Assembly (NCBI GenBank): GCA_956465555.1
Contig: OY101122.1
Span: 1,437,001 to 1,501,000 of the forward strand
Source of the DNA: Nitzschia sp. pyKryTriq1
Lineage: Eukaryota; Bacillariophyta; Bacillariophyceae; Bacillariales; Bacillariaceae
Length of the DNA: 64,000 bases
Direction of reading: 5' to 3'
The notes under the pieces are model-generated. The model did not search any database and was not told the origin of the DNA. It saw only the letters and a program-made list of their open reading frames with translations. Shown piece by piece: positions 34,316-46,181 of this stretch. The stretch's first letter is position 1. Every line of letters begins with the position of its first letter. The position numbers and the translations under genes are program-made.

Positions 34316-37300
34316 TTACTTGCTATAAAGTTGTCTAACGCCGTCCCAATCGTCTGGGGCCCGGAGTTTTCTTCGTTCCATGTACGCCATGAGGACACGG
34401 GAGGCCCCATCTCCAATTTCATGTCGGATTCTGACAATGTCTTCACTTTGATCAGTTTTGTCAAAGATACGCCCTTCCAGCTCTTCCTCGTCATACTCAA
34501 GGTATCCATCTTCAAGCACGGTTTCCATCATCATGTCGTCGGCACGCTCAAGAGTTTTGTAGGCCTCCTTCCACTTTCCAGCCAGATACTGCATCACCCC
34601 AAGCTGGAAGACCTCCATGAACTGGTCTGAGACGTGTTGGCGCATGGCACGTAAATCCGGATCATGTTCCCAAATATTTGGTGTGTACGACTCTGCATCC
34701 AAATCAGCTTGCTCGGGAGTTCGTTCCAGCAAAAAGAAATCCACCCCGTGATATCGAGCATCGAAGGTGAAAATCTCCTGCTTGACCTTACTTCCCTTCA
34801 CATAGACCGTATCCAAATGGCGAAGCTTCTTGCGACAAGTTCGGGACAAGAGTTCTTCGACAGCTTTGCTCAGCAATATAGTGACGCCATATTGCTTTGA
34901 CGCACTCATCATTCGGGAGGCCATATTCACATGAGGCGAAAGGTACGTGGCGTCAATCTTGTATTCGCTACCGACGGCCCCTTCGACGGCCCAGCCAGCA
35001 TCCATACCATAAATGATATCCACGTGATAAGCAGATACACCAGCACTGAGGCGAAAATCATTCTTCCAGACTGTCAGCTGCTTGTCTCGATGTACTCCGG
35101 CAAATGATTTCAGCATACCCAACAGAGCACGATCAGTAAAGGACTGGATACCGGGCAACGACGCTAATGGGATCTGCCCATCCATATCTTGTCTACCTCC
35201 CTTGCGTCCAACGTATGCCGAGCGGCCCAGGCTAGAGCGTGAAGTATAGCGCCTTCTCAGGTTGGCATTTTTCTTGTTGCTTGTTTTGGCGTTGTCTCGG
35301 AACAATTTCTCTGTGGCTACTTGCTTCTTCTTGTGCACTTCGGAGAAATCTCCGATGCGAAACACCATCAAAAATGCAGATCCGAGATTCTTGTTGCACT
35401 GCCCGTGGTCCCCGAGAGCCCACCTGTATACTTCATCGTGAACCACTTTGGCAACATCGTTGATCAGAATCATGACGTCTCGATCAAGAGCACGGAGTTG
35501 TGCGCTAAAGCCATTAATCGCAACAAATCCAAAAAGAGCATAGACTCGCTTTCCTGGTACCGTCGGGTTGAAAACGACAGTTTTTCCGTCTTTTGTCCTC
35601 GCAAGATTTGACGAGATGATTCCGGCACCGGCGACTCCCCAACACTTTCGAAGAAGGTCTGCAATTTTTGTGATCGCATTGATAAGCTGTTCTGTCTCGT
35701 AGTTACCAATTTCTTCGGCGTCGACATCGAGAGCACTATCATCATCCTTTTTGTCCGAACCGTTCTTCACGTCCTGGGAAAGAGGATTTTCGGCGTCTGT
35801 GCAGTGATTGTATGAATAAAAGAAAGTGAGAGACGCCCAGAGTAGTCGATTGCCAGTTCAATAAGTTGACAGCAGTTGCTTACATCGCAAGACAATCTTA
35901 AGCATCCTTTGCAAGGGATCAAGAACAAGTCGAATAGCTTCGCCACGCAGGGCGTTCAGTCCGTATAGTCCCAATAGAAGAATTCCTAGCAGCACGAAGA
36001 AGTTCCCCATGTTCCTGAAAGTTGACGAACTGTCAGGGACCAACACCATATTATATCTCAAGTGAAAAAATCGTGGTACTTACACAAGCTCGACTGTGGG
36101 ATTGTAGTTGTAGATGACATTGGCTTGGAATGACGACATGTTGCCCATATTCGATCCCCGAAACACTCGCCGAATGCCTTCTGATCGAAGAGAGAGTTGC
36201 TGTGCAAAATAATCAGGCGTCGCGTCGTCTGGAGTCGCCGGGCGATAAACATCCCAAACAAGACAAGTATCCGCAGCTGTCTCGCCCAACGAAGCATCTT
36301 CATCTTCATTCTCCCGGCCTTCACAGAAAGTTATCACACCATCCTCTCTTTGAAAGCTGCATCTTTTCGGTAACAGCTGAGCCCACAGAACATATGTATC
36401 TTCGGTATCTGCAAGCAGAGAGGCTGGCTGGGGAACGGCGGCCATTTTAAGCCATGATTGGATGCTAGATTTCAGATATGTGCAATCCTCTGACGAATTC
36501 GTCGGTGCGGCCACATTGTTTGCCTGCAGGAGATCAACCATATGATATGAGTTTAGGTTTTGCTGAGCTAGGGCCAACACAAGTGGCAGGACGAGCACAA
36601 TCGATGTTCTAGAAATTAGAAGCAGCAGCACAGTGTTAGATAACCAAATTGGACTCACTCCACATCCGCATCAAAGGCCGTGACACTTACAATAGAACAA
36701 GCGTTCGTTGCGAGTTTACCACCATCAGGGCAGTACCAATTGTGGCAGCATTCTTCAGTCGCTGATCCTCTTCCGAAGAGGTCAATTTTGTCATATTCTC
36801 GTCGAGGAACATCACACTTTCGTTTTCATCCTGGAATTGTGATGAGTGAGCCCACTGTAATGCATCGAGACAACGAAAGTAGAATTATGCGTACCTCATT
36901 CTTTTTGCTGCTGTTCCTCTTAGTACGGGCACTCATGATCGAATTCCCAGTGTCCTTCCCTCGTGGAATAAGCCATTTTTCGATTCCTTCTTGTTTTCTG
37001 GAAAATGTGTTATTGATGAACATCTGTTTCCAATGTCGAATGAGACCAAAAAGACGTAGGGCAGTCAACCCTATCAGAACCCCCCCTCTAGCCGCTTCCG
37101 CGTGTGACTCGCCAATGATGGCATCGACCGAGGCGCCAACCCGTGACAAAACAGAATCTCGTTTGCAAATATCATCCGCTTGTAGACACTGAAACTCAGG
37201 CAGGAATGTGACTAGCGCAACAATCTCAAAGAACATGTGAAAACCGTTGATGTGCCGCGCGGTGGAGGGAGCAAAGGCACGGTCCGACACAATCAGATTG

Positions 37301-39009
37301 GCGTATCCTTTTGGTCGGATTATTATCTCAAATATCAGCTCCAGAACTAGGATGCACCATATCACACTTAAAGACAACAAAAGAGGTGGTTAGAGCGAAA
37401 TTCCAAAAATAGACGATCAGGTGCGCTGACTGTTCCAGTCCACTTACACTCCGACAATAGAAAACTCGCGATCGTAGCTTCCCGGCAAAAAAGCGAGGTT
37501 GATTACCTCGAGAAATAAAAACATGAAGCTGCATAATACGAGAAAATTGATGCCAGTAATGTGTAATTTGCAGGCAAAAGGATCATCGCCGTACAATAAC
37601 TGTGTAACTTTTTGCTTGGCATTCGCTCTCTGTCTCCGGTACCATGGCAACAGTGTCGACCGACTGAAATCCGCAGGCCACGAGACAACATCAATGAAAA
37701 AATCCCAAGCATCTTGAAGGTAACCCGTTTCCTCCATATCCTCCATCGGCTTGTCTTGAGCTGAGCGAACAGTCAGTCTTGCCGCCCGAGATGCAGCCTC
37801 GATTCCATCAGGGTCATTCAGAGGTTCGATCCAACCAGAATCCGCACGCTGTGACGTTCCAGTATCTGCCCGAATTACAGTGTAATATCGATCATCTTCA
37901 TCAAAATGCACGTGCTTGACCGTCGCCAGAACAAATGTATAAGGGCCTCCTCTTTCTTCGTCAGTTCGTCCTTCCCCTTGCGGAAAACCATGCTTGTTCA
38001 CAGGTGCAACGGTAAAAGTGTCTTTGGGATCTTCCATATTTGTCACATTTAGTAAGGTCAGCAGGACTAAAACAGTGTCATCTACTGCAAACTTGATGTG
38101 TCGGGATGTGGAATTGCCTGTCCCTTGTGAGCCAGCCGCGACCACAGTAACCGCAGCGGCAACATTTTCCCATTCGCTGTTTTGATTGTGCGTGGACAGA
38201 CTCTCAATAGCATGGTCTAGATTGCCCGTCGATGCTCCACTGCGTGATTGCAAACTTAGATTTTGGCGTCGGGAATTGAGAGTGGATAATCTTCCAAACC
38301 GCAACAAATTGCTCTGGCTACCGGAGGTCGTACTAGAGATGTCGTCGCCTTCTTCATCTACAGCAGATGCACCACCCGCAACCGTAATTTTAATCGACGA
38401 CCTTCGGATGGAATGAGAGCTGCGGCGCACAGCCCCTCCGGGTCCACCGGGTGATGAAGGTTCATTTCCTCCTGTCCGAGAGGGTGCGGAGTGAAAGGAA
38501 TCATCTGATTGGAAGGAGGATCGCCGATTTGCCTCGCTTGGATTTGGTTCTGCCGACTGCCCCTCCACTTCCCAGTTTTCGGAAGTGGAGGACATGTTGA
38601 ACCCAGAAACTTGCGAGTCCTCCATACTGGAAGACACTCGCCATTGATATTCCAAGGGCATCGGATGCTCGCCAAACGCATCCCTTTCTTCCGAGCCAGC
38701 GTTGGATGGGGCCGACGCACCGTCTCCAAAAGAATCCCGCCGCTCCCGTCCAGCAAGCCCGTTTCGAATCATCGCATTGACGATATCATCGTCCTCGAAA
38801 TCGTGTTCATCGTCTTCCTCTTCCCCAATAACTTCTTCAATCACGTCACTGTTGAAAACCATGATACTAGATCGCCGCCCACTGGGATCCTCTAGATCCA
38901 CCAGTTCGTCGCTGGAGTCCTCTTCGTCGCCGCTTGACAGATCCAAGTCAGCCTCCAACGCAGCCGCGAGGGCCATCTGATCGATCAGACTCGGTCTTCG
39001 ATCCGTCAT
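34316..39009 (-). CDS. Multipass membrane protein with degenerate class III nucleotidyl cyclase domain, six exons
   Basis: Exons are 39009-37448, 37366-36895, 36830-36691, 36608-36084, 36014-35884 and 35796-34316, giving 1436 residues. Residues 1-480 are acidic, Ser-rich and cytosolic. Four hydrophobic segments (about 483-507, 521-537, 562-578, 614-636) resemble a voltage-sensor bundle, the last with LTALRLFGLIRHWKQMF. Helix 5 (about 721-741), a loop of about 160 residues and helix 6 (about 901-921) follow. Then come a linker (LDPLQRMLKIVLRYAENPL) and a cyclase homology domain (about 1020-1280). The two positions that normally hold metal-binding Asp are Ala1036 (FVAINGF) and Ser1083 (NKNLGSAFL). 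Asn1234 and Arg1238 of VNMASRM are kept. I infer a catalytically inactive or regulatory cyclase fold under membrane control. Confidence 0.82.
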
Positions 39010-39772
39010 ATTGGCAGCGTTTGAGCTCAGCTCTCCCGCGTGAGAGATTCGTTTGAAAGGAATGTTGACTTGAAAGGTGGTCTATCGGAAAAGAGACCAC
39101 ACGAAGCAAGAATTGCTGGCTGGGCCTGACTGCAGCAGAAGACGCCAAGAAAAGTCGAAATCCCCTTGAAGCCTTTCCGATACAGACAGTACCGGTATGG
39201 ATACTGTACGAGTTTTCACTCCTTCCCTGCAATCACCGAAACCAGAAACCAGCACAGAATTCTTGAAATTGTGCTCGCGCTGCGAGTTACTGTCAACCAA
39301 ACACGTTATGTTATCACTTGCTTGTATCGACGACGCCTACTGACGACTCTCCTTACAAGTAAGCAGTTAGCAGTTAGCAGTGTTTTAGAACGAGCGGGAA
39401 AGGCGATTAGAACAAGGCGAGGACTTCTGGGCGAAAGAAGAAAGCGGACCTTCAAACCGTTCGTACGCTCATACTGCCAAATCTGTAAGGTAGAATTGAC
39501 TCCTCTCTACGTGTACCGGTACGTTGAGAGATTATCTGAGTCCAGGCAGTCAAATACCTTCCGTTGAAAGAGTCATAATTCAACAGATGAAATGACCGAT
39601 GGGCGAGATACAAATCCTCGAAACAAAAGTGCCTTCAAACAGCGAGCGAAAGCTCACTCTTTTGTTATCTTTATCACTGTGATCTCTCTTGATCATTATA
39701 ACTATAATCAATCGACATCTGCTGCCCCCATATCGAATAGGCCTTCCCTTCTAGTATTACTATTAGTTGTCA

Positions 39773-40059
39773 GGGAGAATCCATTCGGTATTTTCTCACG
39801 CTTCCTCTGCGCTACTGTAAGAACCAGTAGTCGTTTGAAAAGATGGACTTCTTGTCCCACTTGGTGCAAAAGAAAAAGTGGTGCGCTCCTTCAGAGCTGC
39901 AAAATGAAGTCTTGGCCCTGCGCGCCGATCTTGAAAAATTCAAGAAAGGTAAGGCCGGAAAAGACAAAGGCAAGCCGGAAAAAGGAAAGGGCGACAAGAA
40001 GAAGGGCAAGCCAAACTGGCTCAGCAAGAACCTGGGAGAATCCATTCGGTATTTTCTCA
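39773..40059. repeat. Pair of perfect 26-base direct repeats
   Basis: The same 26 bases, beginning GGGAGAATCCATTCGG and ending TATTTTCTCA, occur at 39773-39798 and 40034-40059, 261 bases apart. The second copy forms codons of the small Lys-rich frame, whereas the first lies upstream of its ATG. Confidence 0.85.
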
Positions 40060-40067
40060 GTACGTAA
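39843..40067 (+). CDS. Candidate small Lys-rich protein
   Basis: This 74-residue frame starts MDFLSHLVQKKKWCAPSELQ, continues with an amphipathic stretch and then a GKAGKDKGKPEKGKGDKKKG tract. The ATG has an A/G-rich context. There is no known family. A GTACGT donor-like site at the end of the frame raises the possibility that this is only a first exon. Evidence for a real gene is composition and length only. Confidence 0.35.
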   Translation: MDFLSHLVQKKKWCAPSELQNEVLALRADLEKFKKGKAGKDKGKPEKGKGDKKKGKPNWLSKNLGESIRYFLST

Positions 40068-40756
40068 AGCAGCCAAAAAGTGCACTGTCAGGTGCAGTCA
40101 AGCATTCTGTCTGTCCGTCCAACAGTCAGATGATCAGATGAGTCGAGCCTTGGTTATGTCCAATGTCCAGCCCCACGATCCGGCGAATCGTATCTACCGC
40201 TTACTCGGAACTCATTTACTCTTACTGGTATTTCCCAAGACAGTCATCCGTAAGACCTCCGGTCTTGGATACTGCTTTGGTTCATTCTTTCATTCATTGT
40301 CAGTTTCTAATCATAATATTCAGTTTACCTGGATTGAAAAGCCTATCGCTAGTACTAGTTAGTAGTTTGTCTCTACTAGACCTGACGACCAAAGTGCAAC
40401 GATACGCCTGATCCAATGATGTACTTTTTTTGAACGATAATGGCCCTTGGCAGATGATTTCTGATCTCAGCAAAAACATGAGGCGGGACGCTCCTAACGA
40501 ACGAACGAGTTCAAACCCACTGACGATTTTTTGTATACTATTACTTACTGATGCTCTGATAGGGTTTCTGTACTTGCTTGCTACTGTAGTAAAGTAAAAG
40601 CTTTTACTCTACTATCTATTCCACTGATCTCGGTGCTTGAATTGCGACGATTTGCAGAATTGTGAGCTCCATGTTGGAAAACCGGAGAATTTTTGTCACA
40701 ATGCTGCAACCGAACTGCCACTCATGTTCAGATTATGAGCATCCCAACGACGTCCC

Positions 40757-40887
40757 CAACCCGCCAACCTACCAGCAAACCCACCCCCCAACCTACCAGC
40801 AAACGTACCAGCAAACCAAACCCCTAACCTACCAGCAAACCAACCAACGCTCCTACCAGCAAGCCCACCCCCCAACCTACCAACCCT
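40757..40887. repeat. Minisatellite of CCAACCTACCAGCAAAC-like units
   Basis: About seven imperfect copies of a core CCTACCAGCAAAC with C/A-rich spacers. One frame reads as repeated PPTYQQT, but it has no supported gene around it. Confidence 0.75.
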
Positions 40888-41050
40888 ATTAATACTAAGC
40901 TCTAGTAGAGTAGCGTAGTATTAGTTGTTGTCTACACTACTCTGCCACCCGACTAACTACAAGTAGGTCTATGGTACTGGCCATTGTTGCGTCCTCTGTC
41001 TTCTCATCTCCTGCGCGGTGAAGTATCATTTCCTGGCGCTACAACTCCTA

Positions 41051-42249
41051 TTATGGATGATAGCCAGTCGCCGAGCAATTGCGCCAGTCTACAGGTGTCA
41101 TTTCCTCTACCACCTGCGTCGCATTCTGTGGATGTTCCGCCATGTCTTTTAGGGCATCCAGATAGCACTTGACGTACGGGCACCCATTATCTAAACTCAG
41201 AAAGTAAGCATACTCGCAAGTCAGGACTGGATCTCTGCCATAAACCGCTATTCCATTAATATACATTCCCTGTAACCATTATTGGTCGTGACAGACACAA
41301 CAAGTACATGAGAAAGGGGCGCCTTTCCTTCTTTACGCAGTGCAGTATATTCGTAGTCTTATTATTGTGCACCAGCCGACGAGTAACTTACCCAACAGTA
41401 CGCCATGGCAGCGCGACTCCACCAAACATCAAAGTTGCAGTGCATCCCTAGTAACCAGCCTGCAAACCAGTGATGTAAATGAAAGTATCGAGATGACATG
41501 ACAGGTGCCAAGAAGAAAAATATACACATTGACAGTTCAACCAGCTTGATGAGCAACACCCGTTTGGTCCATGCTCGATAGACGTGAGCTAGGACCAAAC
41601 CTCCAATAGTTGGAACCAGGATGAGGACAAACACCCAAAGTTGCCAGGGCCACACACAGTGAATTTCAAATAGAGAAACACTATGTTGCAGCCAGGTGAT
41701 GTAGGTTTGGCATTCGAAATAGATATTGCAAACTATCACGGGCAGAATCCATGCCAAATGGTCCACACCGCGCTGTCGCCAGAGTCTGCCAACCAAAAAG
41801 AACACCACTGCATCCATGGCAATCAGGTTGGTGTCATACCGCCAAATATGAAAAAGAGTCATGGAGCGATCGCGATCATCGGTGAACCCTTCCACGATTT
41901 TGTGAACCAGCGCAATCATACCAAAGGTAAGGAGAACAAATTTGAGGAGCTTCACGGTGAATTCTCCCTCCACTAGCGGGAACCCCGCAATCACGACCCC
42001 GTGGTCCGGGAGGAGATTTTTGTGCAGAACACCGACGACCCGATTCCAATTAGACGGTGCTGTCGAAGGTATTTCGCTTTCTCCGTCTGAAGCACGACCG
42101 TCGTTGTTGACATTCGTCGTACCCGTGGTGGCGGGTGACGATTCTTCATCGAGAAGCGCAACGTCCTCCTCTTCGTCAGGACGGGTATCATCTTCACGGC
42201 GACGTAAAGGGCCCTTCTTTGAGACGGTGATACCGATATCTTCCTCCAT
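41051..42249 (-). CDS. Multipass membrane protein with HHWFxGW motif, two exons (paralogue 1)
   Basis: Exons are 42249-41392 and 41269-41051 (122-base intron, GTAAGT donor), giving 358 residues. An acidic cytosolic N-terminus of about 95 residues is followed by about seven hydrophobic helices. The most conserved block is FHLHHWFAGWLLGMH, then WWSRAAMAYCW, then after the intron GMYINGIAVYGRDPVLTC. The His pair, Trp-rich stretch and Arg-Asp could form a polar or metal site in the membrane. The function is unknown. It is clearly paralogous to 46182-47198, which lacks the intron and reads AWCHGLYINGLGVYGRD across the same point. That agreement confirms the splice. Confidence 0.83.
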
Positions 42250-42853
42250 TATTTATGTTCAAAGATGGTAACCAGAAAGCAAATACTGCAATAGAAAAAT
42301 TGAAACGGTCACAATTCTGGAGAACGAACAACTCTCTCTCTCTTTGTTTTCTCAAGAGAAAATTGTCCGCGCGGCGGTGTCATTGTGTCTTTGCGTTTTC
42401 GCCGTCAGAACGGCAAAAGGCTTCATACTGTCTGTCCTTGTACCGGTCCCAAAGAACAGGTGAATGAATGACGGATGCCTTTTTGACTGAATTGACTGCA
42501 CAAAACTATCCGCGTACTGTTCCTTCTCCTTTAGTAGCTATTGTAGAAGTCTTATCTTTCCCTCTTCTCTAGAGCCAGAGGAGAGTACGAAGAAGTACTA
42601 CTACTAGTAATCTACTAGTAGTAAAGGTAGAGCAGCTTTACCGGTACGTGTACTCTAGAGAGAGCAGCATCTTGTAGAGTACGGCTCGTAGCAGAACGCG
42701 GGCGGCAGCACACACGCAATCTTTCGAAAGAACTACTACAGCTTTCTCACACAAAGAAACTCCGTTTAGGTTTTAGTAGTTGTAAGAGTAGCAGATATCT
42801 TGCAGAGACAATCGTCATCTGGGCCCATTGCACATACGTAGCGCCCCATTACT
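42250..42853. other. Intergenic, low-complexity
   Basis: CTAGTAG- and AGAG-rich words and short ACCGGTAC motifs occur at 42560-42680. No gene was recognised. Confidence 0.5.
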
Positions 42854-44002
42854 CTACATATACAGCGATTGCCTCCTTTGCTTCGATGCCACAAATCGAA
42901 GGCCAGCAATCTTTTCAGTTGTCGACAGCCTGGTGGCGGCGAAGGACTCCGCGTGGGTGTTCGGAAACTCGCCATCCTCCTCGTTGCTCTCACTGTCATC
43001 GTCACTTGACACAACCTTTTTCGGGCCTCTGTCGTCTACTCCATTCAAATCATCATACAGTTTTTCAAGTGGCTTTAGTGCCGTAGAGGCTGCCCAGGTA
43101 ATCCAGCTTGTTGCACTGGTCACGCTATCACCACCATCGCTACTGCCATCGTCTTCCTCATCGCTAACATCAGCAGCAGGGTTTTTAGCCAGGAAGGCAC
43201 CAAGAGCGCCTTTCCCTCTTTGTTTTTGCTTGGGCGAGTTTGCCTCGGTTCGCTTCCTTTCAGGGCCCAGGGACATGGATCGTCGAGCAACAGTTCTTTT
43301 GGGAGCCTTGGAAAAATCTTCCCGTTTCTTGGATGATTCGTCATCCTCTTCACTTTGCCTCGAAAACCCGCCAGTTAAGAAGCTCATGCTAGACTTTCTT
43401 CTTGGTGGTGGTGGGGCAAGACTCCCATTGGGGTCTTGTTTACTGCTGTACGCCGAGGATGCGTCAGACTTGCTCCTTTCTCGTCGTGTACCGGTACGGT
43501 TGGGCAGGGCCGGTCTAGTGGAAGACTGAGTCTTTCTCACCGACACGTTTGGGCTTTTCCCCATACCCATCGATCGAGACCGAGTAGCTCTGTCTGTCAC
43601 AGGTGGTCCTGGAATGTTTTTCTTTTCGAGCAGTTCAGCCTTTTTGCCTCTCAGCCGGGGTTGAGAAGAACCTGTCTTCGATTCCTCGTCACCCACAGAC
43701 TTGGATCGTTTATGATTCAACCCACGCGTAGAAGCCTTTCCACTGTAAGAGTAGTCGTCATCGGAAACAAAGTCGCAGGTTACAGAAGTATCATCATGGT
43801 CAAGAACCTGAAACAGTGAGGATTTGATGGCATCCCGTCTTTGTTCAGAGTTGGCTTTCTTGTCTTGCTTGTCTTTTGATTTAAAGAGGTAGGACTTGCG
43901 ATTTATAGAGAGATTTCTCGTCGGTAGTTTCAACCCGAATCGAGAGTCGGCGCCATCCCCATCGTTGGCACCACCCAAGATCTGATCACTCATCAATCCC
44001 AT
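42854..44002 (-). CDS. Ser/Lys-rich protein of unknown function
   Basis: This intronless gene encodes 382 residues and no domain I recognise. Several basophilic kinase-like sites occur (KRSKSVG, RRKSSMSF, RRSMSLG), along with a proline run (APPPPRRKSS) and an acidic Ser-rich C-terminal third. One more ordered segment, TSWITWAASTALKPLEKLYDDL, could be an amphipathic helix. The start may be Met1 or Met4 (MGLMSDQ). I would expect a disordered, phosphorylated protein. It lies between the two HHWFxGW paralogues but shares nothing with them. Confidence 0.65.
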   Translation of the reverse strand: MGLMSDQILGGANDGDGADSRFGLKLPTRNLSINRKSYLFKSKDKQDKKANSEQRRDAIKSSLFQVLDHDDTSVTCDFVSDDDYSYSGKASTRGLNHKRSKSVGDEESKTGSSQPRLRGKKAELLEKKNIPGPPVTDRATRSRSMGMGKSPNVSVRKTQSSTRPALPNRTGTRRERSKSDASSAYSSKQDPNGSLAPPPPRRKSSMSFLTGGFSRQSEEDDESSKKREDFSKAPKRTVARRSMSLGPERKRTEANSPKQKQRGKGALGAFLAKNPAADVSDEEDDGSSDGGDSVTSATSWITWAASTALKPLEKLYDDLNGVDDRGPKKVVSSDDDSESNEEDGEFPNTHAESFAATRLSTTEKIAGLRFVASKQRRQSLYM

Positions 44003-46181
44003 TGTTTCGATTCTTTATGGATATAACAGTGGTCTGAAACAGCTTTTAGAGGACGAGACCCGATACTGAAGTTGCGGTCAAGTTAAAAATGGAATGGTGC
44101 CCAGATTCTTCTTGCTTTGATGCTCACTTTCGGGAGCCTGGCTTCTTGTTGACACTTCTCTTTCCTGCGAAACCGATCGATTGGGACCGCGATTTCTGCA
44201 AAAAATTGACGGTACTACTAGTCTACCATACGCGATCCTGGTACCGTACGTACCGGTAGGATGATGAAGATGCCATAGCAAAATAAAATTACTGGTAGAC
44301 GCCTGACAAGATGCACGCGGCGGCGTAAAGGGCTCTCCTTCCGATGTTCCCTGCCTGCGCGGAACAAAAACTGGCGAAAACATCCAACAAAGCCTATATA
44401 TCTATGCAATTCGTTAATTCTCAGGATTATATGCCTGGCATCTTCAAGGAAGGATATGGCTTCTATCATCAATTTCAACGATTAACGAAGAGATAATCGA
44501 AACGGATGAATCTAAGCCCAGCCATAAATCTTGAGTCACCAGTTGCTCAATGACTATGACTATCGGGGTACTGATTATGCCTCCGGGGACATCTTACGCG
44601 CGTCATTATTTTTAGAAGTTTACTTCTACATACCGGTACTGTACTACTCGTACTCGTGTGTGCTTTGTTAGTTGAAGCATGCTTGTATGTACCGGTAGGA
44701 TGCGAGCTGAAGAATTCTCTGTTCTCTCTCTGTGCTCTCACACTTTTCTTTACGAGTACTCTCTATGTACGGGTAATATCTCTCGGGGCTCTACTACCGG
44801 TACTACAACAACACTACCGGTACCGTACCGGCACCGGCCGTCTATCCATACCGTATCGTAAGGCGGCGAAAAAGTGTGCTGTCTAATCTAATTTAGCTAT
44901 GTACTACCTTGACGTTTCACCATTACGGGATCATCAGCGCTAATCTGCACATTAGAGCTCTAGTAGAGAGGTAGAGAGAGTTGTTGTTGTTGTTGTTTTC
45001 AAGCTCCAGTGGTATTGAGCTTGCCTAGCGTAGGATATCAATCCCGACAGAGGCTCGCCACCACCTAGCCTTGTCTGGTTGGACTACCGCTCATTTAGCG
45101 TCGTCTGTCATCTCACTACTAGCCGGCGGGCTTGCTTAGTTCGGGATATCGATCCCAGCAGAGGCCCGGCGGGTTTTCCTTTGATGTTAAGTACAGAAGG
45201 CGCAAGTGTGCCACGCTCGCAGTATCGTTAATGGGTGTCTGCTAGTGGTACGGCGGGGTACATGAGTCCGTGCAGAAGATTCGCCATGATAGGCCTGCCC
45301 TGCTTGCGACACAGGGGGGCCTGCGCCGCCTGCGCATCAGGAGTTGAGTCCGTGTATCTGCGTCAGCATTAGGTCACACAAGGTGGCTGGACAGATCGGA
45401 CTTCTTAAACGTAAATATTGGGCTTGAGTGTAACGACAAACAGCATAGAAAGCTGTCATCGCAAGACGATTCGAACTCAGGGCCTCACTGATCCTCCCAA
45501 ATCAGTTCACCACCTGAGCTACGTAACCCCTGGTAGAGAGAGTAGAGAGCTAGCTGTACTACTAGCTAGATAGATAGATAGCAGAGCTACAGTTCCAGAG
45601 CTACAGTACTACAGTACCGGTACTACTATTAGAGAGAGACTGGTCGGCAGTCTACAAGGGCAGGCACGTGGAGAACGAGCGAGGAGACTCTGCTCTAGCT
45701 AGTAGCGAAACTCATGGATTAGAATAGCTCTCTCTAGTCTAGTAGAGAGTAGGGGGTAGCACTACTCCTCTACGAACACATTTGTACAGTTCTCGTACCA
45801 TATCTCTAGAGAGTAGAGTAGAGTAGTATCGTAAAGCAGCGAAAAAGTCCTATGTCTAATTTACAAAGCAGTAGTAGCAGTAGTAGCAGAGAGAGAACAA
45901 AGCTCGACGAGGGTTATCACACCGTGTGACTTGTTCGTCCCCGACCGGTTGTTCGATCGTTCGAGAGTAGATCGATAGGATGGCAAGGCAAAAGTCGCGT
46001 AGTCTACTCGTAGTTTTGGCTACCATGCATCCGAATAATCGAGTAGCTCGAGTTTCAAAACGCGCTCAGATGTTGCAGCAGCCTCCTTATACCGGTACCA
46101 AGATTCAAGTCCGCCGCTTGTTTCTTCTTTTCCTTGGAAAATGGACCCGTATGAGCTGTAGCTATGAGCTGAATGTTGTCA
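44003..46181. other. Intergenic with SINE and low-complexity DNA
   Basis: GTAC/ACCGGT clusters lie at 44235-44260, 44632-44650, 44690 and 44795-44850. A tRNA-derived SINE candidate occupies 44981-45530. From 45530 to 45860 the DNA is mostly TAG, CTAG and AGAG words. No gene is supported. Confidence 0.6.
44981..45530 (-). mobile_element. tRNA-derived SINE candidate with (CAA)n tail
   Basis: On the minus strand it starts at 45530 with GGGGTTACGTAGCTCAGGTG, a tRNA-like head holding a perfect A box (TAGCTCAGGTGG, 45521-45510), an ACTGAT/ATCAGT anticodon-like stem, and a B box-like GAGTTCGAATC (45478-45468). The T stem does not pair, so it is not a working tRNA. The body of about 450 bases includes a 42-base unit present twice (45018-45059 and 45129-45170, each with GGATATC). 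It ends in a (CAA)n tail at 44981-44997. GGTAGAGAGAG occurs on both flanks (44970-44980 and 45532-45542) as a probable target-site duplication, though local DNA is AG-rich. Confidence 0.65.

Larger units (their letters stand above)
39010..41050. other. Intergenic region with a small candidate gene and repeats
   Basis: GTAC motifs lie near 39187-39210 upstream of the cyclase-like gene. A Lys-rich small frame (39843-40067) sits between or over two perfect 26-base direct repeats. A minisatellite covers 40757-40887. TAG/CTAG-rich low-complexity sequence follows to 41000. Confidence 0.5.

Noticed and set aside
40662-40892. Gene encoding a PPTYQQ-repeat peptide
   Set aside because: The frame is made mainly of a minisatellite and has no supporting neighbours, signal peptide or splice sites.
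45465-45530. Functional tRNA gene
   Set aside because: A and B boxes are recognisable but the T stem and D stem do not pair, and the sequence continues into a (CAA)n-tailed body, so a SINE fits better.
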